A stretch of DNA of 64,000 nucleotides from Acetobacter senegalensis. GTDB taxonomy: Bacteria > Pseudomonadota > Alphaproteobacteria > Acetobacterales > Acetobacteraceae. Under the pieces are notes generated by a model. That model made no database searches. It was not told the origin of the DNA and saw nothing but the letters and a program-made list of their open reading frames with translations. The translations under genes were made by a program, and so were the position numbers. Location of the stretch: contig NZ_LHZU01000148.1 in assembly GCF_001580995.1 (NCBI RefSeq), positions 1 to 64,000 on the forward strand, given 5' to 3'. Below are positions 54,206 to 62,753 of the stretch, one piece after another. The stretch's first letter is position 1, and each line of letters starts with the position of its first letter.

Positions 54206-55341
54206 TGAACGAAAAGACAGAACGCTCGATCGCTTTCCTTGATCTGGCGGCGCAGCAGAAGCGCCTTGGCCCAGCCCTGCGTGAGCGGGTGGATGCCGTG
54301 TTTGCCCATTGCCGCTTTGTGATGGGGCCGGAAGTCACGGAGCTTGAGCAGCGCCTGGCTGACTGGTGCGGTGCCAAGGACTGTGTTGGCGTCTCCTCTG
54401 GCACGGATGCGTTGCAGATTGTCATGATGGCGGAAAATATCGGCCGGGGTGATGCAGTGTTCCTGCCCGCGTTCACCTATACCGCAACGGCTGAAGTGCC
54501 TTTGGTGCTCGGGGCTACGCCGGTTTTTGTGGATGTGGACCCCAACACGTTCCAGATTGATCCCGATCATCTGCGCGCCCGCATCCGCGCGGTGCGGGAA
54601 GCCGGAAAGCTGACCCCCCGCGCCATTGTCGGGGTGGATCTGTTCGGTCAGCCTGCGCCGTGGGAGCAACTGCGCCAGATCGCGCAGGAGGAAGACCTGT
54701 TTCTGCTGGCCGATTGTGCGCAGGCATTTGGGGCCGATCTGAACGGCAAACCTCTGGGGCGGGAAGCGACAGCGACCACACTTTCTTTTTTCCCGTCCAA
54801 ACCTCTGGGGGGCTACGGTGATGGCGGGGCCATCCTGACGGATGACCCGGAACGCGCGGACCTTTACCGTTCCCTGCGGACGCATGGCGAGGGCAAAACC
54901 CGTTATGAAGTACTGCGCACGGGCATGAACGGGCGGCTGGATACCATTCAGGCCGCCGTGCTGTTGGCCAAGTTGGATGGCTTCAAGCAGGAACTGGCCC
55001 GCCGGGACGAGATTGCCCGCGCCTATGATGCCGGACTGGCAGATGTGGTGCAGGTGCCTGCGCGGGTGCCCAACAGCGCGAGCGCCTGGGCCATCTATGC
55101 CATTCTGCTCAAAGATCCGGCGGAGCGTGAGCCCCTGCAGGCCCGCTTGAAGGAGCGTGGTGTTCCATCCGCCATTTATTACCCGTTGCCGCTGCACAAA
55201 CAGCCCGCGTATCGGGATCATCATGATGGAAGCAGCCTGCCGGTATCAGAAGATCTGGCCACCCGGATTCTGGCATTGCCCATTCATCCGGAACTGACGG
55301 ATGAAGAGGTTTCCCGTATTATCGCAGCGGTGCGCGGGTAA
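54202..55341 (+). CDS. DegT/DnrJ/EryC1/StrS-family sugar aminotransferase
   Basis: This is a 379-residue PLP enzyme. GVSSGTDALQIVMMAENIGRGDAVFLPAFTYTATAEVPLVLGATPVFVDVDPNTF is the family start, and the PLP lysine lies in LSFFPSKPLGGYGDGGAIL. The KGVPSAIYYPLPLHKQ-type C-terminal motif is also present. It aminates 4-keto sugars, here probably the product of the preceding dehydratase, to make an amino-deoxy sugar for a surface polysaccharide. It overlaps the upstream gene by 4 bp. Confidence 0.93.
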   Translation: MMNEKTERSIAFLDLAAQQKRLGPALRERVDAVFAHCRFVMGPEVTELEQRLADWCGAKDCVGVSSGTDALQIVMMAENIGRGDAVFLPAFTYTATAEVPLVLGATPVFVDVDPNTFQIDPDHLRARIRAVREAGKLTPRAIVGVDLFGQPAPWEQLRQIAQEEDLFLLADCAQAFGADLNGKPLGREATATTLSFFPSKPLGGYGDGGAILTDDPERADLYRSLRTHGEGKTRYEVLRTGMNGRLDTIQAAVLLAKLDGFKQELARRDEIARAYDAGLADVVQVPARVPNSASAWAIYAILLKDPAEREPLQARLKERGVPSAIYYPLPLHKQPAYRDHHDGSSLPVSEDLATRILALPIHPELTDEEVSRIIAAVRG

Positions 55342-55354
55342 GGAGAAGAGGCGA

Positions 55355-55819
55355 ATGAGGAAAGAAACGGCGTTTGTTATCGGGTTTCTGGTGCTGACTA
55401 TTGGCACGGCGTCGTTGATCTGGATGTTCGCGCTGCCCAATTTCAAGCCGATCGTGATGCCGCAGGTGGCCAGCGGCAATATTGAGGTTGGTCCCATGCG
55501 GCACAAGCGGGAGTTGTCAGCAGAGGAAGCCAAGACCGTCAACGCCTGGTTGCAGGACCATAAAGGCGGCTGGGGGCCTCTCAGCCGCACGCCGCCTTCA
55601 TCTGGTGATTCCCGTGTGATGCTGAAGGATGAAAACGGCAAGGAAGCGCTGGCCATGACACTCTGGACCGGGATCAGTGCTGCAGACTGGAATGACACCG
55701 TGTTTCTTGAAACACCGGATGGTTCCAAAGTGTATATGGAAACCTTCTCGGACAAGGATTTCGCGCCTTTGCGTGCGCTGGTTGACCGGTTCCAATTTAA
55801 ACGCTCAGCTTTTCCGTAA
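55355..55819 (+). CDS. Single-pass membrane protein of unknown function, end of glycan cluster
   Basis: This 154-residue protein starts at 55355 after AAGGAG, 14 bp beyond the aminotransferase stop. A short basic N-terminus and one helix (AFVIGFLVLTIGTASLIWMFALP) anchor a periplasmic domain of about 120 residues with a mixed alpha/beta look (LSAEEAKTVNAWLQDHKGGWGPLSRTPPSSGDSRVMLKDENGKEALAMTLW). I recognise no family. Its position suggests it belongs to the glycan unit, but that is inference. A terminator follows. Confidence 0.7.
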   Translation: MRKETAFVIGFLVLTIGTASLIWMFALPNFKPIVMPQVASGNIEVGPMRHKRELSAEEAKTVNAWLQDHKGGWGPLSRTPPSSGDSRVMLKDENGKEALAMTLWTGISAADWNDTVFLETPDGSKVYMETFSDKDFAPLRALVDRFQFKRSAFP

Positions 55820-55876
55820 AAGGTTGGACTGAGAAACGAACGAGGGAGTGCTGAAGAAGGCGCTTCTTGTTTGCAA

Positions 55877-55913
55877 AAGAGGCCATCGGGTTTTGCCCGG
55901 ATGGCCTTTTTTA
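55877..55913 (+). terminator. Rho-independent terminator of the glycan cluster
   Basis: GGCCATCGGG and CCCGGATGGCC pair with one bulge around TTTTG and are followed by TTTTTT. Confidence 0.85.
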
Positions 55914-55996
55914 TTGCCCTTTTGGTGGGCCTTACGTGAGGGAAAAATCGTCTTTATCTGGCAGATTACATTACATTAAAGATATAACATCGTGGT

Positions 55997-56013
55997 TTGC
56001 AAATGATTCGCAA
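55997..56013 (+). promoter_or_regulatory. Fur-box-like palindrome before the TonB-dependent receptor
   Basis: TTGCAAATGATTCGCAA is a 17-bp palindrome with a single mismatched pair, 56 bp upstream of the receptor ATG. It resembles Fur operators of the GCAAATGATT type, and the downstream gene is a siderophore receptor. Iron repression is therefore likely but inferred. Confidence 0.6.
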
Positions 56014-56069
56014 TTCCGTTAAGGCCCTGCTGAGCATATAGCCGCAAGAGATAAAAAACGGGGCCGGGC

Positions 56070-58271
56070 ATGTACCGCAGCAGAGTGACGCACATCATTT
56101 TTCTTTCGCTTCTCATGACCGGAGAAGCCATGGCGGCTGATGTGGTGGAAAAACAGGATCCGTCTCACCAGGCAAGCGGGACTGCTGCCAGACCGGCAAA
56201 GGCCAATCCTAAAAAACACACTGAAGACCCTGAAAAAGTGGAAGTTCATGGTCGCAGACTTTCCACAATAGCGTCATCCGCCACCAAGTCAGACACGCCG
56301 TTAGTGGAAACCGCTCAGTCCGTTACCGTTGTGACCCGGAACGAGATGGACGTACGCGGCGTGCTCAATCTGAATCAGGCCGTGCGGTATGCTGCTGGCA
56401 TTACGTCTGATCTGCGCGGTGGGGGTGTGGGCACGCGTTATGATCAGTTTGCTCTGCGCGGGTTCACCGTGCCAACCTTTCTTGATGGCCTGAAACTACA
56501 GGACAGTGCTACCGGCTATGCTGTTGCCCAGACTGATACATCCCGTCTGGACCGGGTGGAAATTCTGAAAGGTCCGGCATCTGCCCTGTATGGTCAGTCC
56601 AGCCCTGGCGGGTTGGTTGCGCTTTCAAGCAAGCTCCCTACAGAGCAGCGTTTTTATGGGGGCGTGACAACAACAGGCGGGAGTTTTGATCTCTACCGTG
56701 TGGATGCCGATGTTGGTGGTTATGCCACGGATAACGGGTTTGTCCGGTACCGGCTGTACGGAACCGTCAATGGCCAGCATAGCCAGCTTGCCCGCACCGG
56801 CAGCCGTCGCTTTTCCATCAGTCCATCCTTCACGTTTGGCGGGGATGGCCCCACAACACTCACGCTGCTGGGCAACTATCAGTATGACCCTGAAAACGGT
56901 ACTTATGGCGGCGCTCCGCTTGTCGGCTCGCTCAAACGGGCATCTTTCGGGTATCTGCCGCGTGATTTCTATGACGGCGATGTGCCTTTTGAAAAATTCA
57001 ATCGGCGGCAGGGCAGCATTACCTACATCCTGAATCATCGTTTCAATAAAGACTGGAGTTTCTCCACGCGAGGCCGTTACGATGATATCAAGACCATATA
57101 TCGCAGCGTATATAATAGCGGCTATTATAATGAGGACGGCACACTGCCGCGTTCGGCATTTGGTACGAACGAGCACACACACAATCTGGCGTTTGACAGC
57201 CAGTTCAAAGGCCATGTGCAGACTGGTCCATTGAGCCACACAATGATGTTTGGCTTTGATTACATGCAGCAGAGTGCCGCAGAGCAGGGCTTCTACGGGA
57301 AAGCGCCTGACATGGATGTGCTGCATCCTGATTACCACATGACGATTCCGGCAATGTCGCCATACGTGAATTATCAGACGGATTCACACCAGATTGGCGT
57401 GTATGGTCAGGATGAAATCCGCTGGCGTGGACTGGTGCTGACTGGCAGCCTGCGGAATGACTGGTATCGTTCCCATCAGGTAGAACACATCTACAATACA
57501 GATACCCGTCAAAACCCAAGCCAGATTACATGGCGCGCTTCTGGCCTGTATCACTTTAACTTCGGCCTTTCGCCCTATATCAGCTATTCCACGTCTTTCC
57601 AGCCACAGTCAGGAAGTGTGTCAAGCGATGGCGGGCACACATTCCGTCAGGCAGATCCTTCCATGGGCAAACAGCTTGAAGGCGGATTGAAGTATCAGAT
57701 TCCGGGTACATCTGTTCTGTTAACAGCCGCTGGTTTCCACATTGAGCAGACAAACGTTCTGGTGGGCGTTGGCAATCTTGGTTACAGCGTGGAAAGCGGA
57801 AAAGTTCACTCTGATGGCTTTGAGTTTGAAGCCCACGCTGAACCCTATAAAAACCTCATGATCACGGCGGCTGTCAGCGTTCAGAAAGTGCGTGATGATT
57901 CCACAGGAAAACCGTTGATCCAGTCCGGAAAAGGTAATGCCTCCCTGTTTGCATTTTATACGCTGCCCTCCGGCCCCCTCAAAGGCTTCGGGTTTGGTGG
58001 CGGAATGCGGTATTCTGCAAAAGCCTATGGTGGTGAAGCCAGTTACGGGAGCGTATGGGTGCCGCAATATGCCGTTTTTGATGGTTCTTTGAAGTATGAC
58101 CTTTCCAACCTCTCGCCGTCCTTGCGGGGATGGACTGCGGCGGCAAGTGTTCGCAACCTCTTTAACAAGAACTATATCGGTAACTGCCTGAGCTATGCCT
58201 CCTATGGTCAGGAATGGTGTTACTATGGGGAACGCCGGAACGCGCAGGGAAGCATTGGCTTCAGTTGGTAA
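56070..58271 (+). CDS. TonB-dependent siderophore receptor
   Basis: This is a 733-residue outer-membrane receptor with a signal peptide (residues 1-22, MTGEAMA). There is no N-terminal signalling (STN) domain. The plug shows VETAQSVTVVTRNEMDVRGVLNLNQAVRYAAGI and RVEILKGPASALYGQSSPGGLVALSSK. The 22-strand barrel has PLRGFGFGGGMRYSAKAY-like repeats and ends NLFNKNYIGNCLSY...GSIGFSW, with a final aromatic as required for insertion. FhuA/FpvA-like ferric-siderophore uptake is likely; the ligand is not known. A Fur-box-like palindrome lies upstream. Confidence 0.93.
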   Translation: MYRSRVTHIIFLSLLMTGEAMAADVVEKQDPSHQASGTAARPAKANPKKHTEDPEKVEVHGRRLSTIASSATKSDTPLVETAQSVTVVTRNEMDVRGVLNLNQAVRYAAGITSDLRGGGVGTRYDQFALRGFTVPTFLDGLKLQDSATGYAVAQTDTSRLDRVEILKGPASALYGQSSPGGLVALSSKLPTEQRFYGGVTTTGGSFDLYRVDADVGGYATDNGFVRYRLYGTVNGQHSQLARTGSRRFSISPSFTFGGDGPTTLTLLGNYQYDPENGTYGGAPLVGSLKRASFGYLPRDFYDGDVPFEKFNRRQGSITYILNHRFNKDWSFSTRGRYDDIKTIYRSVYNSGYYNEDGTLPRSAFGTNEHTHNLAFDSQFKGHVQTGPLSHTMMFGFDYMQQSAAEQGFYGKAPDMDVLHPDYHMTIPAMSPYVNYQTDSHQIGVYGQDEIRWRGLVLTGSLRNDWYRSHQVEHIYNTDTRQNPSQITWRASGLYHFNFGLSPYISYSTSFQPQSGSVSSDGGHTFRQADPSMGKQLEGGLKYQIPGTSVLLTAAGFHIEQTNVLVGVGNLGYSVESGKVHSDGFEFEAHAEPYKNLMITAAVSVQKVRDDSTGKPLIQSGKGNASLFAFYTLPSGPLKGFGFGGGMRYSAKAYGGEASYGSVWVPQYAVFDGSLKYDLSNLSPSLRGWTAAASVRNLFNKNYIGNCLSYASYGQEWCYYGERRNAQGSIGFSW

Positions 58272-58280
58272 ATTCGTTTG

Positions 58281-58311
58281 TTATCAGAAGATTTTTTCAG
58301 TCTTCTGATAA
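58281..58311 (+). terminator. Hairpin after the siderophore receptor
   Basis: TTATCAGAAGA (58281-58291) pairs perfectly with TCTTCTGATAA (58301-58311). It lies 10 bp after the stop. The T-run is in the loop rather than after the stem, so the stem may act in either direction. Confidence 0.6.
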
Positions 58312-58428
58312 CACGAGCATAACCTTGGCTGGAACATCTGATTCTAGCCCACGCCCGGAACCGCATGATGGGGGGCGTGCACTGTTCTGTAAAAAGACCG
58401 TTCCGTTGGCAGGGCATAAAGCCCTTTT

Positions 58429-59583
58429 CTAACGTGTGTGGCGGAAACGCACGGAAGCGCGGGTTATTTCCGCACATGTGCTGGCACCCAGCATGGCCAT
58501 GTCGCGGTCTATCTCCGCTATCAGAAGTCCAATGGCGTGTGTCACTCCGTTTTCTTCCGCTATGGCAGCAGCGTAGTTGAATGGACGTCCGACAAAAACA
58601 AAAGCCGCGCCAAGCGCCAGTGCTTTGAGAATATGGCTTCCACGCCGGAAGCCACTATCAATCATGACCGGCAGCGTTGTAGCCGCCACAATTTCAGGCA
58701 GAATGCGCAAAGGGGCAATCGCGCCATCCAACTGACGCCCCCCATGGTTGGAGACAATAATACCATCCACACCATTGTCCGCAGCTAGGCGGGCGTCCTG
58801 GGGGTGGAGAATCCCCTTGATGATCAACGGACCTTTCCAGCGCTGGCGGATATGCCGGATATGATCCCAGTTGAAATGATCACGCGCCGTAAAGTCTCGC
58901 AGCACGTTTGCGGAAAGAATGGGTGCGCCGCGTTCTGCAAACGAATTTTCAAAATGCGGCATGCCGTGCCGTAACAGAGTACGGCCAAAAGTGGTTGCAA
59001 GCCATCGCGGGTGGGTCAGTCCATCCATGGCCAGCCGCAGGGACGGGCGGAGCGGTGTAGAAAATCCTGTGCGGATGTTATTTTCCCTGTTGGCGCTTAT
59101 GGGAATATCAACAGTAACAACAAGTTCCTGAAATCCGGCCCTGTGTGTCCGGTCAAGCAGAGCGTCAATCCGTGTTATCTCTCCCGGCAGATAGGCCTGA
59201 AACCACGTGCCGGGCGCTGCGGCGCTCACGTCTTCCATGGGAATGAGGGAGGAACCACTCAGCACCATCGGAATACCGGCCTTTCTGGCCGCAACCGCCT
59301 GCACAATATCGCCCCGATATGCAGAAAGCGCGGATAGCCCCATGGGAGCAATGCCAAACGGGGCGGCATAGGTGCGGCCAAAAAGGGTGGTTTCTTGTGT
59401 TCTGCGGGAAACATCCTTCAGAACCTGCGGGACCAGATCAAGGTCAGAAAACGCAGCCTCATTTGCGGTCAGGGAAAGATTGTCCTCTGCGGCTCCGCAA
59501 ACATATCCAAAAACAGGGCGGGGCAGCTTTCTGCGTGCCGCGGCCTCAAAATCTTTCAGGGCGAGAAAGGAGGAGAGTTTCAT
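58429..59583 (-). CDS. FMN-dependent 2-hydroxyacid dehydrogenase (LldD/lactate oxidase family)
   Basis: This 384-residue TIM-barrel flavoprotein oxidises an L-2-hydroxyacid such as lactate. FGIAPMGLSALSAYRGDI and VTVDIPISANRENNIRTGF are family blocks, and the active-site motif GVDGIIVSNHGGRQLDGAIAPLRILPEI carries the catalytic His and Arg. The next block DSGFRRGSHILKALALGAAFVFVGRPF binds the FMN phosphate. Electrons probably go to the quinone pool. The C-terminus reaches the end of the barrel, so it is full length. It is monocistronic and convergent with the receptor. Confidence 0.9.
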   Translation of the reverse strand: MKLSSFLALKDFEAAARRKLPRPVFGYVCGAAEDNLSLTANEAAFSDLDLVPQVLKDVSRRTQETTLFGRTYAAPFGIAPMGLSALSAYRGDIVQAVAARKAGIPMVLSGSSLIPMEDVSAAAPGTWFQAYLPGEITRIDALLDRTHRAGFQELVVTVDIPISANRENNIRTGFSTPLRPSLRLAMDGLTHPRWLATTFGRTLLRHGMPHFENSFAERGAPILSANVLRDFTARDHFNWDHIRHIRQRWKGPLIIKGILHPQDARLAADNGVDGIIVSNHGGRQLDGAIAPLRILPEIVAATTLPVMIDSGFRRGSHILKALALGAAFVFVGRPFNYAAAIAEENGVTHAIGLLIAEIDRDMAMLGASTCAEITRASVRFRHTR

Positions 59584-59826
59584 GGCTTCCCTTCGGGAAC
59601 AAGACCTGCGGAAAGCAGCAGCTTATCACTCTTCCTTTTTCAATCCATTGACGAGAGCGTGTAACGCCGTGATCAGAGGCGGGCTCTGCGTCTGATAATC
59701 AGCAAACACGCTACTGTTCATCCGCTCCATACGTCAGCCCCTGCCAAGGGAATGTCTGCGACGCGTTTCAGCACTCCCCGTTTTGTTGGGACCCTGATTT
59801 TTCGCGGCGGCCCGCGCTCCGTGCGG

Positions 59827-61191
59827 TCAAGCCGCGTGGGCGACCTTGCCACTCATCAGGGCCAAGCCTTCTGCAACGGAAACAAACTCGCCGCCTGTAT
59901 CCACGCGCTCCGTGCCAAAGCGGCGAATGAAGAGGTTCCGCACGGCAGGAACAAAGGATGTGCCACCCGTTAGAAACACGCGGTCAACATCCGCAGCGGT
60001 AAGCCCCGCATGTGTCAAAGCTTGATCGACCGCGCTGTCAAACTGGGCGAGGTCTGGCGCAATCCAGCTTTCAAATTCCGCACGGGTGATGGTCTGTTCT
60101 ACCTTGAAGGACCGGTGTTGAAACCGCAGGACTGTGCTGTCTGCTGAGGAAAGCGCGTTTTTGGCGGCCCCCACGGCACGGTAGAGAGCCTGCCCCTGCT
60201 GGTCCTGCACAAGATCAATCAGGGCCCGCAATTTTTGCGGTTCCGAGACTGTGCGGGCCACGTCCTCCATGGCGCGGAGGGTCTGGGGCGTACGCATCAG
60301 CGCCAGACGGTGCCACCGGCCAAGGCTTGCATACCATTCTATAGGAACAGGCAAAGGTTCTCCGCCCATCACACGGTATGTGCAGTCCCGCCCAAGCAGT
60401 GGGGCGATAACCGTGTTCAGAATACGGTAGTCAAACTGATCTCCGGCAATACCAACGCCGGAATGGCCCAGCGGCTCGGCATGGCCGGGGCGGGCAGGGT
60501 CAAAACGCAGCACCGAGAAGTCACTGGTGCCGCCGCCAAAGTCACCAACCAGAATGGTGGTCGGGTTCTCCAGCCGTTGGGCAAAACGCCAGCCCGCGGC
60601 TTCTGGCTCCCACGCCAGTTCAACCGAGGGGAAGCCGGCTGCGGTAAAACTGTCGCGCAGGCGTTGAGCACCCAGTGCGTCATCCGGAAAATCTCCGGCA
60701 AACTCTACGGGGCGGCCCACCGTTACATCCACGCTGGCAGGGTCAATGGCCACGGCCTGCATCAGGTTGGACAGGAAGCGCGCAATCAGCATTTCCAGCG
60801 TCAGGCGGCGGCTGAACACTTGCGTCTCGCGGAAGGATTTCTGCGCCAGATAGGACTTCATGGACATGATCATGCGGGATTCCGCCGGATCTTCCAGATA
60901 GGCGTCAATCGCCGCCGCCCCTATGGCTTCCTGCTGAATGATGCGGGACCCGACTTCATCCTGCCAGAAACACAGCAGGGTGCGGCAGGTGTCAGACTCT
61001 GCATGTTCCGGAAAGCGAAAACGCAGGGTTTCAGTCTTTCCGTCAGGATGTGCCAGCACCACCACGCTGTTGGTGGTGCCAAAATCAATGCCCAGTTTCA
61101 GCCTGTTGGTGGAGGCACTGGCTGGGCGGGCATCGTAAGGTGCATCCGGGATCGTGTTGCCCGGATGAGGAGGGGCGGAAGGGGAGGTCAT
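59827..61191 (-). CDS. Hsp70-family chaperone-like ATPase (YegD type)
   Basis: This 454-residue protein has the actin-like ATPase fold without a DnaK-type substrate domain. GIDFGTTNSVVVLAHPDGK is phosphate loop 1, ILVGDFGGGTSDFSVLRFDP phosphate loop 2, and RVFLTGGTSFVPAVRNLFIRRFG the adenosine motif. The length matches E. coli YegD (about 450), whose role is unclear. An N-terminal Pro-rich tail precedes the fold. It follows the dihydroorotase gene by 20 bp on the same strand and may be co-transcribed. Confidence 0.88.
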   Translation of the reverse strand: MTSPSAPPHPGNTIPDAPYDARPASASTNRLKLGIDFGTTNSVVVLAHPDGKTETLRFRFPEHAESDTCRTLLCFWQDEVGSRIIQQEAIGAAAIDAYLEDPAESRMIMSMKSYLAQKSFRETQVFSRRLTLEMLIARFLSNLMQAVAIDPASVDVTVGRPVEFAGDFPDDALGAQRLRDSFTAAGFPSVELAWEPEAAGWRFAQRLENPTTILVGDFGGGTSDFSVLRFDPARPGHAEPLGHSGVGIAGDQFDYRILNTVIAPLLGRDCTYRVMGGEPLPVPIEWYASLGRWHRLALMRTPQTLRAMEDVARTVSEPQKLRALIDLVQDQQGQALYRAVGAAKNALSSADSTVLRFQHRSFKVEQTITRAEFESWIAPDLAQFDSAVDQALTHAGLTAADVDRVFLTGGTSFVPAVRNLFIRRFGTERVDTGGEFVSVAEGLALMSGKVAHAA

Positions 61192-61211
61192 GGTGTGGTG
61201 TGCGGCGTGTT

Positions 61212-62588
61212 TCAGGCTGAGGGGCGGTCGGTCATATCAAATTTCAGGGGGGCACCTATGGCTTTGTCGGCTAGTGTGCCTTCCCACATCACCTGGTTAC
61301 CCCGAATGATGGTGCCCACGGGGCGGCCCATCAGGGTTTCTCCCGTAAAAGGAGACCAGCCACATTTTGAGGCCAGCCAGCTTTGTTCGATTGTCCAGCG
61401 GGCCTTGAGGTCCACAATCGAGAAATCAGCATCATACCCTACGGCAATGCGGCCTTTGCGCACCAACCCGAACAGCCGCTGTGGCCCGGCAGAGGTAAGG
61501 TCCACCAGACGGCGCAGGGTGAGCCGATTGTTGGCCACATGGTTCAGCATCAGCGGCAACAGGGTCTGCACCCCCGGCATGCCGGAGGGAGAGGCCGGAT
61601 AGGGTTTGCCTTTGGCCTCCAGCGAGTGGGGGGCGTGGTCAGAGCCGATCACATCTGGCATCCCTTGGCTCATCCAGTGCCAAAGGCCATCCCGGTGTGC
61701 GCCGGAGCGGATGGGCGGGTTCATCTGCGCCAGCGTGCCAAGGCGGGCATAGGCGTCTTCCCCGGCCAGTGTCAGATGTTGGGGGGTGAGTTCACTGCTG
61801 GCAATGTCCCGATGCTGGGAAATCAGCGCCAGTTCCTGCGGTGTTGTAATGTGCAGGATATGCACGCGCCGCCCGGTCTTGCGGGCCAGCCGCAGGGCAC
61901 GGGTGGTGGCGCGCAAGGCGGTTTCATCATCCCGCCAGACAGGGTGAGAGGAAGGGTCTCCTTCCACACGTTCGTCTATGCGTTCTTTCAGGCGGGCTTC
62001 ATCTTCCGCATGAATGGCCACGCGGCGCAGGCCGGAGCGCAGCACCCGTTCCAGCATATCATCCTCGGACACCAGCAGATTGCCGGTGGAGGACCCCATG
62101 AACACCTTGATCCCTGCCGTGCCGGGCAGTTTTTCAAGTTCTCCGCACTGGTCAGCGTTATCGACTGTCGCGCCGACGTAAAAGGCGTGATCACACCACA
62201 TGCGGTTTCTGGCGCGGGCCAGCTTGTCCGCTACGGCTTCCGGCGTGGAGGTGGTGGGCTTGGTGTTGGGCATTTCAAATACGCCCGTCACACCCCCCAG
62301 CACAGCGGCGCGGCTGCCGGATTCCAGATCTTCGTTTTCCGTGGCGCCGGGTTCCCGAAAATGCACCTGTGTGTCGATCACGCCCGGCAGAATGGTCAGG
62401 CCCGTGCAGTCCAGTTCCCGTGCGGCTTTGCCTTGGCCACCAATGGCGGCAATCAGCCCATCGCGCACATAAACATCTGTCACCACGGTTGCGTCTGGCA
62501 GCACAACGGAGCCGCCTTTCAGAACCAGATCAAATGAACCGTGCGCCGTTGCGGCGGCGCTGCCGGGCGTGCTGCTGGAGAGGGGCAT
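61212..62588 (-). CDS. pyrC: Dihydroorotase (class I type)
   Basis: This 458-residue amidohydrolase cyclises carbamoyl aspartate in pyrimidine synthesis. The layout includes LPGVIDTQVHFREPGATENEDLESGS, GVFEMPNTKPTTSTPEAV, AGIKVFMGSSTGNLLV, VHILHITTPQELALI and the C-terminal GSDHAPHSLEAK. The first metal-binding HxH motif reads Gln74-Val-His76, so one canonical histidine is replaced. The same variant occurs in alphaproteobacterial enzymes that I recall, so it is probably natural. The Hsp70-like gene follows after 20 bp. Confidence 0.9.
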   Translation of the reverse strand: MPLSSSTPGSAAATAHGSFDLVLKGGSVVLPDATVVTDVYVRDGLIAAIGGQGKAARELDCTGLTILPGVIDTQVHFREPGATENEDLESGSRAAVLGGVTGVFEMPNTKPTTSTPEAVADKLARARNRMWCDHAFYVGATVDNADQCGELEKLPGTAGIKVFMGSSTGNLLVSEDDMLERVLRSGLRRVAIHAEDEARLKERIDERVEGDPSSHPVWRDDETALRATTRALRLARKTGRRVHILHITTPQELALISQHRDIASSELTPQHLTLAGEDAYARLGTLAQMNPPIRSGAHRDGLWHWMSQGMPDVIGSDHAPHSLEAKGKPYPASPSGMPGVQTLLPLMLNHVANNRLTLRRLVDLTSAGPQRLFGLVRKGRIAVGYDADFSIVDLKARWTIEQSWLASKCGWSPFTGETLMGRPVGTIIRGNQVMWEGTLADKAIGAPLKFDMTDRPSA

Positions 62589-62654
62589 GAAGCTTTAATC
62601 CTGTATGCTGGACCTGAAAAAGCGGGGGAATTCGTCAAACCGGAGGCGTGACGG

Positions 62655-62695
62655 GCTCCGGGCTTCCGTTTTTTCTGGCGGTCGGAGCCCGGAGC
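62655..62695 (-). terminator. Hairpin between glutathione reductase and dihydroorotase genes
   Basis: GCTCCGGGCT (62655-62664) pairs perfectly with AGCCCGGAGC (62686-62695). It sits about 60 bp after the gor stop on the minus strand. The T-rich part is in the loop, so termination is likely but not certain. Confidence 0.55.
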
Positions 62696-62753
62696 GTCAA
62701 CGCAAAATACGGCCGATGATGTGTGCTGCCACAAAATACCGTGCTGGTGGAGA

